Shown here: positions 35,677-46,227 of the stretch, in pieces
How the letters are laid out: each line of letters begins with the position of its first letter
How positions within the stretch are numbered: position 1 is the first letter of the stretch
Assembly: GCA_014904845.1 (NCBI GenBank)
Contig: MU119291.1
Span: forward strand, 62,001-126,000
DNA length: 64,000 bases
Origin: Acephala macrosclerotiorum
Taxonomy: Eukaryota; Ascomycota; Leotiomycetes; Helotiales; Mollisiaceae
Reading direction: 5' to 3'
The notes under the pieces: model-generated
Told to the model about the DNA's origin: nothing
The model's database searches: none
The model's input: only the letters and a program-made list of their open reading frames with translations
Translations under genes and position numbers: made by a program

Positions 35677-36458
35677 TCAGTCATGTTTCAGATTTAAAGT
35701 TGCCTCCAACTTTCCTGCAGACTTCGCTTCATTCAACAGCTTGACCAAGAGCTTATCAAGACGTTCATCGGAAGGCCTGTAGTGATATGGTTTTCCCACA
35801 ACATGTGACGGACTCTTGTAAGGCATCTTGCCCATTCTATAAATCAGCTCCTTTTCTGGGAGAGTCGTGTAAGAGTGCTCGCCAAGGTTCCATCGCAGGT
35901 GATAGGCCTCGAGGCTGCTCAGCAAGTTTGCAGATATCGAGGGATAGGCGTATATTTTGTTGCTGACCCAGCCGTGTCCTGGGTGACTTTGATCAAGGAT
36001 CATGCCATCCAGCCTTCTAGTCATAGCCCTCGAATAGGTTGTCACTTGTTGCTTTATTTTGTCTGCAGTCTTTCGTGTAAGTTTGGTAGCTGGACTCGAT
36101 GCAGCAAGTCGACCTTCCTCCGCCTTCTCCTTGGCCTTTGCGCCCGCTTCCCAACTGGAGAGAAGCTTCAAAGTTCATGGAAGATATGTGGTGACACCAC
36201 GTTTCTCAAGTCAATGTCCGCTCGCACATCGCTGAGCACGTCGGTGAAATTGAAGTCCTCCCCGTCCTCCTCCTGGGCAAGCTTTGCGGGATCGACGACC
36301 AAAGGTGTCGATAACTGGATCCGAAGGACGGTAATTATGGCTCCCAGATATGCTAGGAAGGTCTTCAGCGCATGATAGGATCCAGGCATACAACACTTCG
36401 GATCAAAACGTGTTTTGAATTTTTTTTTGAGTCTCATTACTCTTATTGCCTTGCGCAT
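35677..36458 (-). CDS. Hypothetical protein starting inside an inverted-repeat element
   Basis: Two overlapping minus-strand open frames join through a possible intron (36227-36166, donor GTGCGA, acceptor TTTGAAG) to a 239-residue protein with exons 36458-36228 and 36165-35677. I do not recognise it. Visible features: basic N-terminus, an acidic stretch (AQEEDGEDFNF), then a charged helical part with RKTADKIKQQV and a Tyr/His-rich segment with VVGKPYHYRP. The first ~22 codons lie in the left end of inverted-repeat element 2, so the present N-terminus comes from the insertion, or the true 5' end was lost. Splice sites and start are uncertain, and it may be a fragment. Confidence 0.4.
36391..36430 (+). 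repeat. Left terminal inverted repeat of element 2
   Basis: Pairs with 36941-36980; at least 27 consecutive bases are identical apart from the outermost two. Confidence 0.75.
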
Positions 36459-36940
36459 TATTATTCACTAGAACTTACGTCTAATGCGATGTAAGAGCAT
36501 ATACTAGCGAGTATGCTAGGAGCTCTGCGCAAGAATGCTGGGGGTGTGGTGCTGGCTTTGGCGGTGGGCACTTATGTGAAGGTCAGGAAGCTATGAGATG
36601 GTTGCTGGGGAAAGGGCTGCAGAGGGCTGCGGCACCGCTGAGAGCAGTGCTGCGGGTGTTGCCGAGAGTGCTGCGGGTGCTTCTGGCAATAAGTAGGGCT
36701 CTGGAGGTGCTAGATGGGCGGTTTAGAGGTGCTGGATTGAGGGTTTTAAGGAGGAGGATCGAGGGATTTAAAGAGAAGGTATAGCGGGTTTGCGGAAGCC
36801 TGAACGCTTGTAATATTAGGGGCTCTCTACTCTGAGCACTCTCCGCTCTCCGGAACAGTTCTATGGAGTCTGCAAATGGCATACAGGGCGTTGGTAGGGA
36901 GTTTATTTTTATTTTTATTAAAGTGTGCTGTAATGTTGGC

Positions 36941-36980
36941 TCAAAAAAGAGTTCAAAACACGTTTTGATCCGAAGTGTCA
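36941..36980 (-). repeat. Right terminal inverted repeat of element 2
   Basis: Inverted partner of 36391-36430. Confidence 0.75.
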
Positions 36981-37046
36981 TATATCGTCATATATCCGGA
37001 CCCTAGAATGAGGACTTTGCGAGATCTAGTGCAAGATCAAATGCCT

Positions 37047-38194
37047 TCAAGGTGCCCCATTGTATGCAACCCATCCGCCGAACACCCTGGTGAAGTGTTC
37101 CATCTTGTTCTTGAGTCGGTAGGAGGCGCGTTCGAATCCCTCCTTTCTTCTCCATCGAAACACACCAATTATGATCTCTCGATATGCAATCCTGATCTCG
37201 TTTCCTAGCCGGGCGTTATAATTATGGGCAGCGAGCGGCCCTTCGATATAGCTCCACATCGATTCGTAGGACTTCGGGAAGAACGTATCGGTATTGGTGA
37301 ATGGCCTGCCACCCGCACCAGTTGTGTCAAACAAAGCTTTCTCCCTATTGTCGCGCTTGCTGTCCGGCTCATACAAATGGAACATTTTCTGCTGATTATT
37401 GAGGTCTTCGAATTCGTCCTCCGGCAGGAAGCTCTTATCCTCTGCTTTCTTCCTCTTTAGCAATTCGAAAAGCGGGGGCCATCCGACTTTCTCCTTTCCG
37501 TGATCGTTACAAATTTGGGCTTTTCTTCCTTCGTGTAATGAATGGTCCATTTCCATGTTATGTACGACTTCTTCCCGAGATGCTGGATCAAGGAAAGCGC
37601 CAGGTCGAGACCGCCTCTTTTGTTGGACAGCTGCCTGATTTTAGGAATGTATTCTAGCATAGCCTTGCTCGCCCTGTTCGAAAATTCAAAGCTGAAAGCT
37701 TTAAGGTATATGTGATCCGGGTGTTCCTCCACAATCTCTTCGCATGTGACGTCAATGTCGTTAAGGATCTCATGGGCAAGAACTCGAGCGGAATAGTTAT
37801 AGGTTCGTCGTTAAAATTTGGCCGGCATTTCTGCGTTTTCAAAGTTAGTTCTTGCAATTTGTGCAAAGCAGAACACCGGGATTGGATAACATACTTAGGC
37901 CGGGACCCTACTCTTCGAGATGACATAGTAAGCTCAGGTGTTCTTCCTCTAGCCCCCGGAAGCGGTCATTGCTTCTCTCGAGCTCGGCCTCCAGCCTTTT
38001 CACACAAGCGTCTTGATTCTTGAATCAAGTCTGCAGATTCGTCAGTCATCTTCTGTTGCACTCCCTTCACTTCCTTCTACCTTCGTGCCAACATTGCCAA
38101 CATTGTTCGAAATCTCCGTCAGTCTGGCAGACTTATTTGGGCTGTATCCCGCTGGACTCGAACCGGGAGATCGTGCTCTTTTCAGGGACGACAT
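37047..38194 (-). pseudogene. Second decayed member of the coiled-coil family
   Basis: From ATG at 38194 a basic Ser-rich N-terminus is spliced (intron 38080-38019) to a coiled coil (VKRLEAELERSNDRFRGLEE), as in the 13.5-kb copy. Then comes the shared block: FSNRASKAMLEYIPKIRQLS and LDLALSLIQHLGKKSYI. The frame changes without a usable intron near 37770 and again in the purine run near 37490. After this the C-terminal part is open to TGA at 37047: LFELLKRKKAED, FPKSYESMWSYIEGP, IGVFRWRRKEG. The order matches the 13.5-kb copy. Two frameshifts argue for a pseudogene; missed introns are the alternative. Element 2 lies just beyond the 3' end. Confidence 0.5.
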
Positions 38195-38399
38195 CGTCAC
38201 AATATTTCCAGTGGGCTGTCGAGTTCGATGTCTGTGTTGCGGAGGGAGAATTTGCAAGGTGCGAGAATGTGTTTTGTTTCAGGGGGACGAGACCTAGGGC
38301 CTCAGCACTAACGAGTAACTCGTAGCGTGTTTTCCACAGGGACATTAATTCTAGCTTCAAAGGCTACCGGTCCGGTAGATTTGGCGAACTCCTCTGGAT

Positions 38400-39006
38400 T
38401 CCTTCCGCATCTTTCAGAAAAGGTGTGCAACTTGGTCACTATTGTTGAAGCCAAGTCAACTCAGAAGGATGAACCGTGGAACACATCTTCGCACATCTAG
38501 GCAAAAGTGCTCGTACAACAGTAGAGGTAGGTTCAAGATCAGCTTCATGTTGAAGGTCAGAGCGAGAGGAAAGAGGAAAGTATCTATTCCTTTGTTGGAT
38601 ACCATGGCCTTGCAGGTCCTCCGTATTACGCCCCCAAGAAGGTACATGCTTTCGCAAATTACTGATGAATGCCAAACGATTTCAAGTACGCTGCTTGTCG
38701 GTATATGGAGACTCTCTTAGCATACTAGTATTATCTCCTACAATATCCTTCTGGTGCTCGAGCACTTCCATCCCCCTTCCCTCCGCAGATTTCAAATGGT
38801 CTCCCCGAGATCTCCTTGAAGGTGAGTGTTGTATTGTGCGGCATTTTGAAGCTCCTTCTCCAAAGTAACGAAGCATTCTTACAGTTCTTTTTCGGAATTC
38901 GAAGGCGAATCTACTCTGCTTTACTGGCCGTAAGCTTTGGAGCTTTGTCGACATGTTCGTCCAGGCAATCCAGATCAATTGGTTGTTTGGCGGAAGACAT
39001 CTTCAT
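38400..39006 (-). pseudogene. Possible third remnant of the coiled-coil family
   Basis: From ATG at 39006 a short acidic N-terminus (MKMSSAKQPIDLD...) can be spliced at a GTAAAG donor to a coiled-coil segment (CFVTLEKELQNAAQYNTHLQ) before a stop. This copies the arrangement of the two other family members: short start exon, intron, coiled coil. Nothing of the central block could be seen further left. Weakly supported. Confidence 0.3.
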
Positions 39007-39442
39007 TTGCTGCCGGCTTGAGATGGCAGAAGTCTGCTTTTGAGATGCAATTGAGCGGGTGAAGAGGAAGATGCCTCGACGAAATCGTGACAGGCACTAA
39101 ACTCTAGCGTGCTGCAGCGGTCACAGGGCTGTCAATGCACACTTCAGAGGCCGGGCTCGGTAAAATTCAGGGGTCTTTGGGCCTGATGACAGAGAACATC
39201 TGACTTCCATGCCACAATTCAATTCATAATGAGACAACCACGAAATTCAAGAATCAAATTGGAAGCTTAGAAGTTATGGAAGAGCCTCAGGCTCGATTCA
39301 TTGACTCATGTCAGAAATATATACAGAATCAAGTTGTGCACAGTGAAAAAAATAAGTATATACAAACCCCCAAAATCCTTCTCCTTTTTGTGTTCTCCTT
39401 CAAATCTCAACGCCAAGAAACCCCACCATTTTCAATACTCAC

Positions 39443-40515
39443 TTAGAAAGTGAGAGTATTACCAGCAGTGCCGACAACGGCAGCCTTGACAGCTGCGCTT
39501 CCAAGAAGAGTGTACTCGTATGGAACAGTGGTTAAAGTACCAGCAAGCGCCTCATTGCTTCCAGACCCAAAATCATTATCATTAGAGACAGCGTATCCTT
39601 CATCGGTAGAGTAAAGAGGAGAGGTGCTGCCGACGAAGGTGTTTGATTCGACTAGAACTTGGGCTCCATCACGGGTGTTGATTCCATCAACAACCTCGTT
39701 GAAGTAAGAGTTGAAGATGTGGCTAGTACCGAAACGGATGGAAGGACCGCGAGAGTGGATGTTATTCCAGTAGTTATTGGCGTATGTGACGCGGAGGTGT
39801 CCGGTGTCTTCGGCGGAGTTGGAGTCGGAGTGGCCGACGAGGGAGGCCTTCCAGTGGTCATGGATATAGGAGTTGGAGACAGTGACGAAATCGGCGGCGT
39901 GAGTGAGATCGATTAGGCCGTCGTAATAGTCTTTGTCGTGGTCTTGGTCTGAGGAGACGTCGACGTGGTCGATCCAGACGTTAGTGGACTTCTCTGAAGA
40001 GATATCAGTCTGCGTCATAAGTGAAAGGGGCGCATGTCCACTTACGAACACCAATGGCATCGCCGTTGGCAGCGAGGACCTTTGCGACTGCGATGTTGCG
40101 AATGATTACATTGGTCGCACTCTTGACGAGGAGACCGAAGCCAGTGAAGACAACAGAGCTGCTGGCACCGATGATGCTGGTGTTGCTGCCGACCTTGACT
40201 TGGTCTGCTGTTTGGGTTATGGGACCGCTCACAACGACGACTTTAGCACCAGAGCCAGAGACAGCTGCTGTGAATTGTGCGTAGGTCGAGACAGTAGTCG
40301 TGCTTCCACCGGCGCCTCCAGTGGTCCCGCCATTCTGAGAAGCATAACCAATGGGAGTCTGGAGTTGTTAGTATGTTGGAGAAAAGCAGAAAGTGAATAC
40401 TCACGTCAGTGATGGTGGCACGCTTGCCGACTTCTGCGGTTTCATTGACAGTTGGTGTTGGCGCAGCCACGGTGAGACCTGCCATGAAGCCGAGAGAAAA
40501 AGCTGAGAACTTCAT
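39443..40515 (-). CDS. Secreted pectate lyase, PL1 family
   Basis: Exons 40515-40405, 40358-40046 and 39993-39443 give 324 residues. The first 19 residues are a signal peptide (MKFSAFSLGFMAGLTVAAP). The enzyme cleaves polygalacturonate by beta-elimination, needing calcium, outside the cell. Signatures seen: NVIIRNIAVAKV, the vWiDH motif as NVWIDHVDVSSD followed by DYYDGLIDLTHAADFVTVS, HWKASLVGHSD, and the RxPxxR-like NIHSRGPSIRFGTSHIFN, where the arginine acts as base. The second intron was placed so that GDAIGVQKSTNVWIDH reads through. TATA-like CTATAAAG lies at 40620-40627, 105 nt before the start. With the GH28 enzyme at 19.5 kb it covers both pectin backbones. Confidence 0.93.
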
Positions 40516-40619
40516 ACTGAGATTGGAAAGAAGGACTTGGAAAGAATGTATATGTAAATGAATGGAAGTTGATGTGAAAAGAATGTGCTGAGGAACTGAG
40601 TGATGACTTGAGGGTCTAT

Positions 40620-40627
40620 CTTTATAG
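40620..40627 (-). promoter_or_regulatory. TATA box of pectate lyase gene
   Basis: Minus strand reads CTATAAAG about 105 nt upstream of the start codon. Confidence 0.5.
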
Positions 40628-42439
40628 AGTCCAGACTTGAAGCCACGTGAACCGCAACATAGAACCTCCACGTAAGACTCCTGGAGTCCAATATATCCTC
40701 GGGGGAGCCAAGTCTTCGAATCGGTCATGTTTCTCTCAAATCAAAACATGTGGAGTGATCTGCGAGATCTGAAATGAGAATAGAGAACTCCTTGATTCAG
40801 GGCAACAAACGCTGAAAGAGGTGATAGGTGGATCTTTTGGGCCCCAAAGCCATGGTTCAACACGCGAAAAGACGCAAAGAGAAGTGAGTTCGTCGCCATT
40901 GCGCAATATTTGAAGGATGACAGTGCGTGGCAGAACATCTTGGCGGGACTCAACTCCATACTGCTGAGCGAGAAGATTCTCGGTGCCTACCGAAATTCCG
41001 CCTCAGTTGGAGGAGAATTGTTTCTTGTAATAGACAAACAACGTTGTTGGAATTAAGCATCAAGCATAAGAGCAACTGGATGTCGTTGAGATCTCTGGTT
41101 CGTCCGAAATCATGAATCGAAACAAATCCAAGAAATGCCACGACGCAAAAGTGGGTGTTTGGTATAAACGAAACTTTGCCAACAATGGCCAAGAGCAGCC
41201 AAGAAGCCTAGACAGTCGAGCGGAGTGTCTGACCGAGACCACGCGATTTCGGTGGTCGATAAGATGATCGAATGTTGAAGGCATGAGAGCTTACTCAAGC
41301 TTTCGATTGAACTGTATTCAATACGAAAGAGGCAGTAGCCCGAGAGGGCGTACAAGTCGTGGATGTTGAAGCGCAATGTTGCGGTAAGAAGTCGAAGTAG
41401 AGAAGTTCAACGCTAACTACTCTAGTGCTAGCCCGGGTATCACGTGTGGCTTTAACATCTCATCCTTTGAAGGTTCGCGATCCTTTCCTCATGATCAGCC
41501 TCAACAGATACTCATTCTCAGTCATCAGCCAAGTAATCAATTGTTGGTTCTATTTTACGAGCTCAAGCACTCAACTCGACAAGTGTCGACACGTCACTTG
41601 TCAACGGAAATATTTGACGCCCCAACACAAGGATGTCATTATGGCTTTTGAGGCTAACACTTTAAGGACATTGCTGTCAGACCACTATATGGGCTGAATT
41701 ATTTGGTCTTATCTTCTCCCAGAACTCTGAGAAGAAGTTTCTGGCAGTTTGAACTCAGGTGCCATCATTTTTCATTTAAGGTTATGGATTGTCCCTGAAT
41801 ATCTATATCTCGAGATCTTCTGGCGTCGAAATGCAATCATCCATTCCGCCTCCTCTACACGCGGATTTCCCCACCGGGGGCTGAAACATACAAAGCATTT
41901 CTATTCGCCGTCACGAGAAATGTCCATCTGGTCTCTTCCATCCGGCTTCTGAGACATTTTCATTCGCTCAGACGAGACGGCGGACATTGTTCTCCGGGGC
42001 GGCTGTTAAAGGTTTTCAGGTCTTGGCCCTGTAGCGAGATCAAGAGAAACATAAAAACATTGTTGCCAACATCACGAGGTGTCTTCGGTTTTCTGTACGG
42101 CCCTCAGATGGGTGGAGGATGGAAAGGGCAATTGGTCCCTGAAATGCGTTGAAGACGAATCAATCTAGACGCAGACGAAGGCACCAGTGGTGTATTTGCG
42201 CCTCATCTTTTCTTCATTCCACCCAGTGCTTTTGATCACAACTCACGATGCGCGTTTGAGACAATCACAAGCGCCTGTTTTTGGGTGTCAACATTGCCTC
42301 AGCAGGCAAACCCTGATGGACCGCCAGAAATCCTAGACAAACAATTGTTATAAGGTAGCGATTCACCTCCAGCTTTTCCTCCAACTGAATCTCTCCTTCG
42401 CCAACATCAACGGATTGGATTATCAGAACGGTCTTCACG
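40628..42439. other. 1.8-kb interval between divergent genes
   Basis: Separates the divergent pectate lyase and MFS transporter genes. No convincing gene; several 60-90 codon frames on both strands lack start context or family features. Confidence 0.45.
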
Positions 42440-44135
42440 ATGGAACACAACCACGAGTCTTCGGACAATGATTCCAAGGTTGTTGAGACCAAGATCGAGG
42501 ACACAAACGAGATCGCATCCCCAGCGCCATTCTCGGAAGCAAGAACCAGATCTCTTCTATGGAAGCTTGATTGGAACTTGGTTCCCTTTCTATCTCTGCT
42601 CTACTTGTACGTCGCAAATCAAACTCCTTTAACTTCACGTTCAGCAAACATGCTAACAAACCAACAGGCTCTCCTTCCTAGATCGAAGCAACATCGGAAA
42701 TGCCAAACTCTTCGGTCTCCAGGAAGCTTTGGGTATGCCCGCTACAGGTCCAAAGGCAATAGAGTACAATGTTGCCTTAGCTATCTTCTTTCCATTCTAC
42801 GTCGCTGCCGAAATCCCATCCAACATGATGATGAAGCAACTTCGCCCCAGTCTTTGGCTGACAATTATCATGCTGTACGCCATCCCAACCATCTGAAGGT
42901 TGCCATGCTGACTGTTCCAGAGCATGGAGTATCTGCACTATCGGTATGGGATTCGTCAAGAATTACCAAGGCCTTCTCGCCGTTCGTGCTTTATTGGGTG
43001 TCTGTGAAGGTGGACTCTTCCCAGGTGTCACATACTACATCACCATGTGTAAGTGTCTATCAAGCCTAAACAATGGTAGTGTCTAACATTTGATAGGGTA
43101 CGCTCGTCACGAATGTGGCCTTCGAATGGCGTTATTCTTCTCTGCCGCGACAGCTGCCGGTGCATTCGGTGGACTCTTGGCATTTGCAATCGACAAAATG
43201 AACGGTGTTGGCGGGCGTGAAGCGTGGTCGTGGATCTTCATCCTCGAGGGAATCCTGACCTTCGTTGTAGCTTTTGTTGCATACTGGGCTATTAATGACT
43301 ACCCTAAGACGTAATTTGCCCACTCCTCCTATCTTTCCATTCATTACTAACATATTCCAGTGCCAAGTTCCTCACAGAAGAAGAACGCACAGAAGTCGAA
43401 CGCCGCCTAAAAGCAGATCGCTCCTCCCTTGCTGATGAGTTTTACCTCAAATATGCTCTCGACGCCCTCACAGACTGGAAGATCTACGTCCACATGATCA
43501 TCACCATTGGCATCTACACCCCACTGTACTCCATCTCCCTCTTCCTCCCCACCATCATCAAGAACATGGGATACACCAACGAGAAGAGCCAGTTGATGAC
43601 TGTTCCGGTCTACGCTGTTGCATGTTGCTTCACCATCGCGGCTGGATTCATGGCAGATAAGCTTCGCCAAAGAGGCATCTTCATGCTTGCGTTCGAGACC
43701 ATCGCCATCATCGGGTTCGCAATGCTAGCTTCCTCCTCCAAACCTCACGTCCAATACGCAGGCACCTTCTTCGCTGCATCAGGCATCTATCCTTTGGTGC
43801 CAATGGGTGTTGCATGGAACGGAAATAACATCGGCGGCAGCTTGAAGCGAGGCGTTGGTATCGCTATGCATGTTGGTTTCGGCAACCTGGGAGGGGCTAT
43901 CAGTGCTTTCTGTTTCTTGCCGAAATATTCGCCACGATTCATCCCGGGACATATCACACTGGCGTGTACGGTGGCTATGTCTGCAATCTTGACGATCTTG
44001 ATGAGTATTTATCTGAGATTCGAGAATGCGAAGAGGGATAAGAATGAATTGGCGCCAGAGGATCATACAGAGGAACAGAAGACGGAGCAGAGGCACAGAG
44101 GTGATAATGCTACCCATTATCGGTACACGGTCTAG
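42440..44135 (+). CDS. MFS transporter, anion:cation symporter (allantoate permease) family
   Basis: Five exons (42440-42606, 42668-42874, 42921-43048, 43097-43310, 43361-44135) join to 496 residues. The signature LSFLDRSNIGNAKLFGLQEAL after the first membrane helix is that of the ACS family (Dal5, Tna1 and relatives), which import allantoate, nicotinate, biotin-pathway acids and similar small carboxylates with protons. About 12 membrane helices are visible, with VRALLGVCEGGLFPGVTYYI in helix 4 and a cytoplasmic loop KFLTEEERTEVERRLKADR in the middle. All four introns interrupt conserved helices and are confirmed by phase. The substrate cannot be read from sequence. Confidence 0.9.
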
Positions 44136-45032
44136 ATCAATGTGCTTGGAAGTGTGCTTAGGTGTATAAGAGCATTGGCGTCAGGTGAGAGCGTGTATGG
44201 TACATGCTATAGAGGAGCTTGAAAGAGCTTGAGGGGGCATTCGCGCATAGCCACATCGAAAGGAATTGATCAATCCACATAATTATCTCTTTCAAACGTC
44301 TGAATTCATGCATGTTGTTTGCTCAGACTTCAGGTAGAAATCCGCAATGTCTGTTATCAGGAGCGTACATGTCAATTTGAAATGTCTCAAGGTGCGAAAG
44401 AACCATGATAACCTGCTTCTCAAAGGAGCTGCAAGTCACCGAAACATACACCAGGTACGAAAGAACTGCTCGCTTGATCCATAATGTCCCAGCTGGGAAG
44501 AGAGCAATCTAAATTCAAACGGGCTAATGTACAGTTGGACAATGGTGCTGGAGTACATTTGCAAGTCAAGTCAAAGCGCTAAGCGGGCCCCTTTCGAGCT
44601 AAGCGATGACGCTAGTCCCCCCTCATTCGACGCCCACCGTCCTGCCGGTTTTTGATACCATTTCTAACTTCCACTCCATCTCCTCTTCTCCATCACATCT
44701 CCGAACTTGTGGTACCAGCTGCCACCCCCTCTATCAAGTACGTATTGCGCTCCGTCTCCGTTCTCCCCAACTTCTCCGTCCCTGTTCATGTTCTCTCTTC
44801 CTAAACTTCTCCATACCTGATCACGTCCTCCTGCCCTTCATCTTCTCCATCCACAGTTCCGTCTCCATCCTCCCCAACATCTCCATCCACGATTCCGTCC
44901 TCCTCCTCCTCAACTTCTCCATTCATAGCCCATTTCCTCCGTTCTTCATCTTCTCCATCCCACATCCCATCCTCCCCCACCCCAAAATCTTTGTCCCTAT
45001 CCTCCTCTCCAATGCGCTGACACACCACAGCC
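44136..45032. other. Intergenic with pyrimidine-rich degenerate repeats
   Basis: Positions about 44680-45000 are a C/T-rich tract with loosely repeated units of the kind TTCTCCATCCAC...TTCCGTC. It likely forms the 5' leader or core promoter of the following gene; the open frames through it on both strands are a consequence of composition. Confidence 0.5.
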
Positions 45033-45928
45033 ATGGCACCCACAATGGAGAACCCAGAAGCAATGCTCATAGGCAACTACTTCCGCGCAATCCGGGACAC
45101 CCTCGTCTCCTACATACACCGCGATTCCTACCTCTCCGGCGCCTTCACCGACATTATAACCCCTAGCACCCACATAGTCGACATCTACACCCTCCTCATC
45201 GACTCCTCCCTCGTTCCGTCGAACATCAAGCCAGCCCTGATCACCTGTCGCAAGGAGTTCATTCAAGGACGCGCCAGATATCAAAAGACGAACAGTGCTA
45301 CGGAAGCTGCGCTCATCGCCTGCTCTACTAGTTTGAGGGAGGTGGAGAAGCATATGGAGAACGAGGCGACGGATAGAGGATTGTGGTTCCCAGCCGAAAA
45401 CGAGGGGGAGAGACATGGGGAGTTTATGGATGCTAATCAGGGGAATATCTTGCAATTCATCAGCTTGATCGAGGAGGGCTATCCTAAGGGTGCTACTGAG
45501 GAGTACAAGGCTAGGGATGAGGCTTATAAGAAGTATCGGAAGGAGAATCCTGTTTCTGATGATACGGTTGCTTATCGAGTTGAGGATGAGAAGATGTTGG
45601 CTGAGGAGGAGAAGAAGCAGAAGGGAGGTAGGTACAAAGTGGTGGAGGGTTAGAGGTTGAATTCTGGCTAATGGTGCAGTAGACGATGCTCCTGAAGTCT
45701 ATTTCGGAAAGGGCTTTGGTAGGAACTTGGGCGGTTTTGGAGATGATTTGTTCGACAAGGCGCGAGATGATGCGGAGCGCAAGGTTAACATTGAGAAGAT
45801 GAGGAAGAAGTTGAAGGAAGGTGAGTATCCCAGGTGTAACAGAATTGAGTACGAGCTGACGGTGGCGGATAGCTGAGGATGATTGGGGTGCTAGTTTTGC
45901 CAAGAACTTGATGGGTGCTTTCGACTGA
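45033..45928 (+). CDS. Unknown conserved-looking fungal protein
   Basis: Exons 45033-45627, 45680-45820 and 45873-45928, with two 52-nt introns, join to 263 residues. I do not recognise the family. The N-terminal half (about residues 5-130) looks globular and helical: NYFRAIRDTLVSYIHRD, then ALITCRKEFIQGRARYQ and TSLREVEKHM. A charged helix follows (KARDEAYKKYRKEN, EDEKMLAEEEKKQKG), then a Gly/Phe-rich stretch (YFGKGFGRNLGGFGDDLFDKARDDAERK) and a short C-terminal DDWGASFAKNLMGAFD. No signal peptide or membrane helix. All junctions are strong GTAGGT/GTGAGT donors, so the model is reliable even though the role is unknown. Confidence 0.75.
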
Positions 45929-46227
45929 TTATCATCTGGATATCTTCTCGTCTGAAGTGCTTTCACTTCTGGGAGTGCCTTGTCGTCGTTTGGAGGATAC
46001 TTTGTCATTAGGAGGGACTTGCTGTCTTGGGAGTGCGTTGTTTTCTGGCCGATGTCAGGAAGGATGCTCATATCGTTCTGGAGGATGCTACACTCTTTGA
46101 TGTTGCAGCTCGGAATGAACAAGGCACACCTCTCCCTAGCATATGCATGGATATCCTTTCATGAACCACCTCAACCAGAACCTCACACGCTGAAGTGATC
46201 TTTCCCCCAAAATGCTTGGTACTACCC
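45929..46227. other. Short region between convergent genes
   Basis: 3' flanks of two convergent genes; nothing else seen. Confidence 0.4.

Larger units (their letters stand above)
36391..36980. mobile_element. 590-bp terminal-inverted-repeat element 2 (MITE-like)
   Basis: Left end ACACTTCGGATCAAAACGTG, continuing TTTTGAA, is repeated exactly in inverted orientation at the right end; similarity extends over about 40 bases with a few mismatches. Both ends are preceded by two differing bases (CA/TG) and flanked by TA (36389-36390, 36981-36982), the expected target duplication of Tc1/mariner elements. The interior is not AT rich and holds open frames on both strands (plus 36593-36784; minus 36981-36583) that do not resemble a transposase. 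It is therefore non-autonomous. Confidence 0.75.

Noticed and set aside
36583..36981. 132-codon minus-strand frame inside element 2
   Set aside because: No transposase motif such as a DDE/D catalytic set; the frame starts in the inverted repeat itself.
37120..37150. Another B-box-like GTTCGAATCCC
   Set aside because: Part of the reading frame of the minus-strand relative; no cloverleaf can be drawn.
38145..38170. tRNA-like B box on the minus strand (GGTTCGAGTCC)
   Set aside because: No A box, acceptor stem or anticodon loop at the right distance; it lies in coding sequence of a decayed gene.
44606..45166. 186-codon plus-strand frame
   Set aside because: Runs through the pyrimidine-rich repeat and overlaps the real gene start in another phase; a composition artefact.
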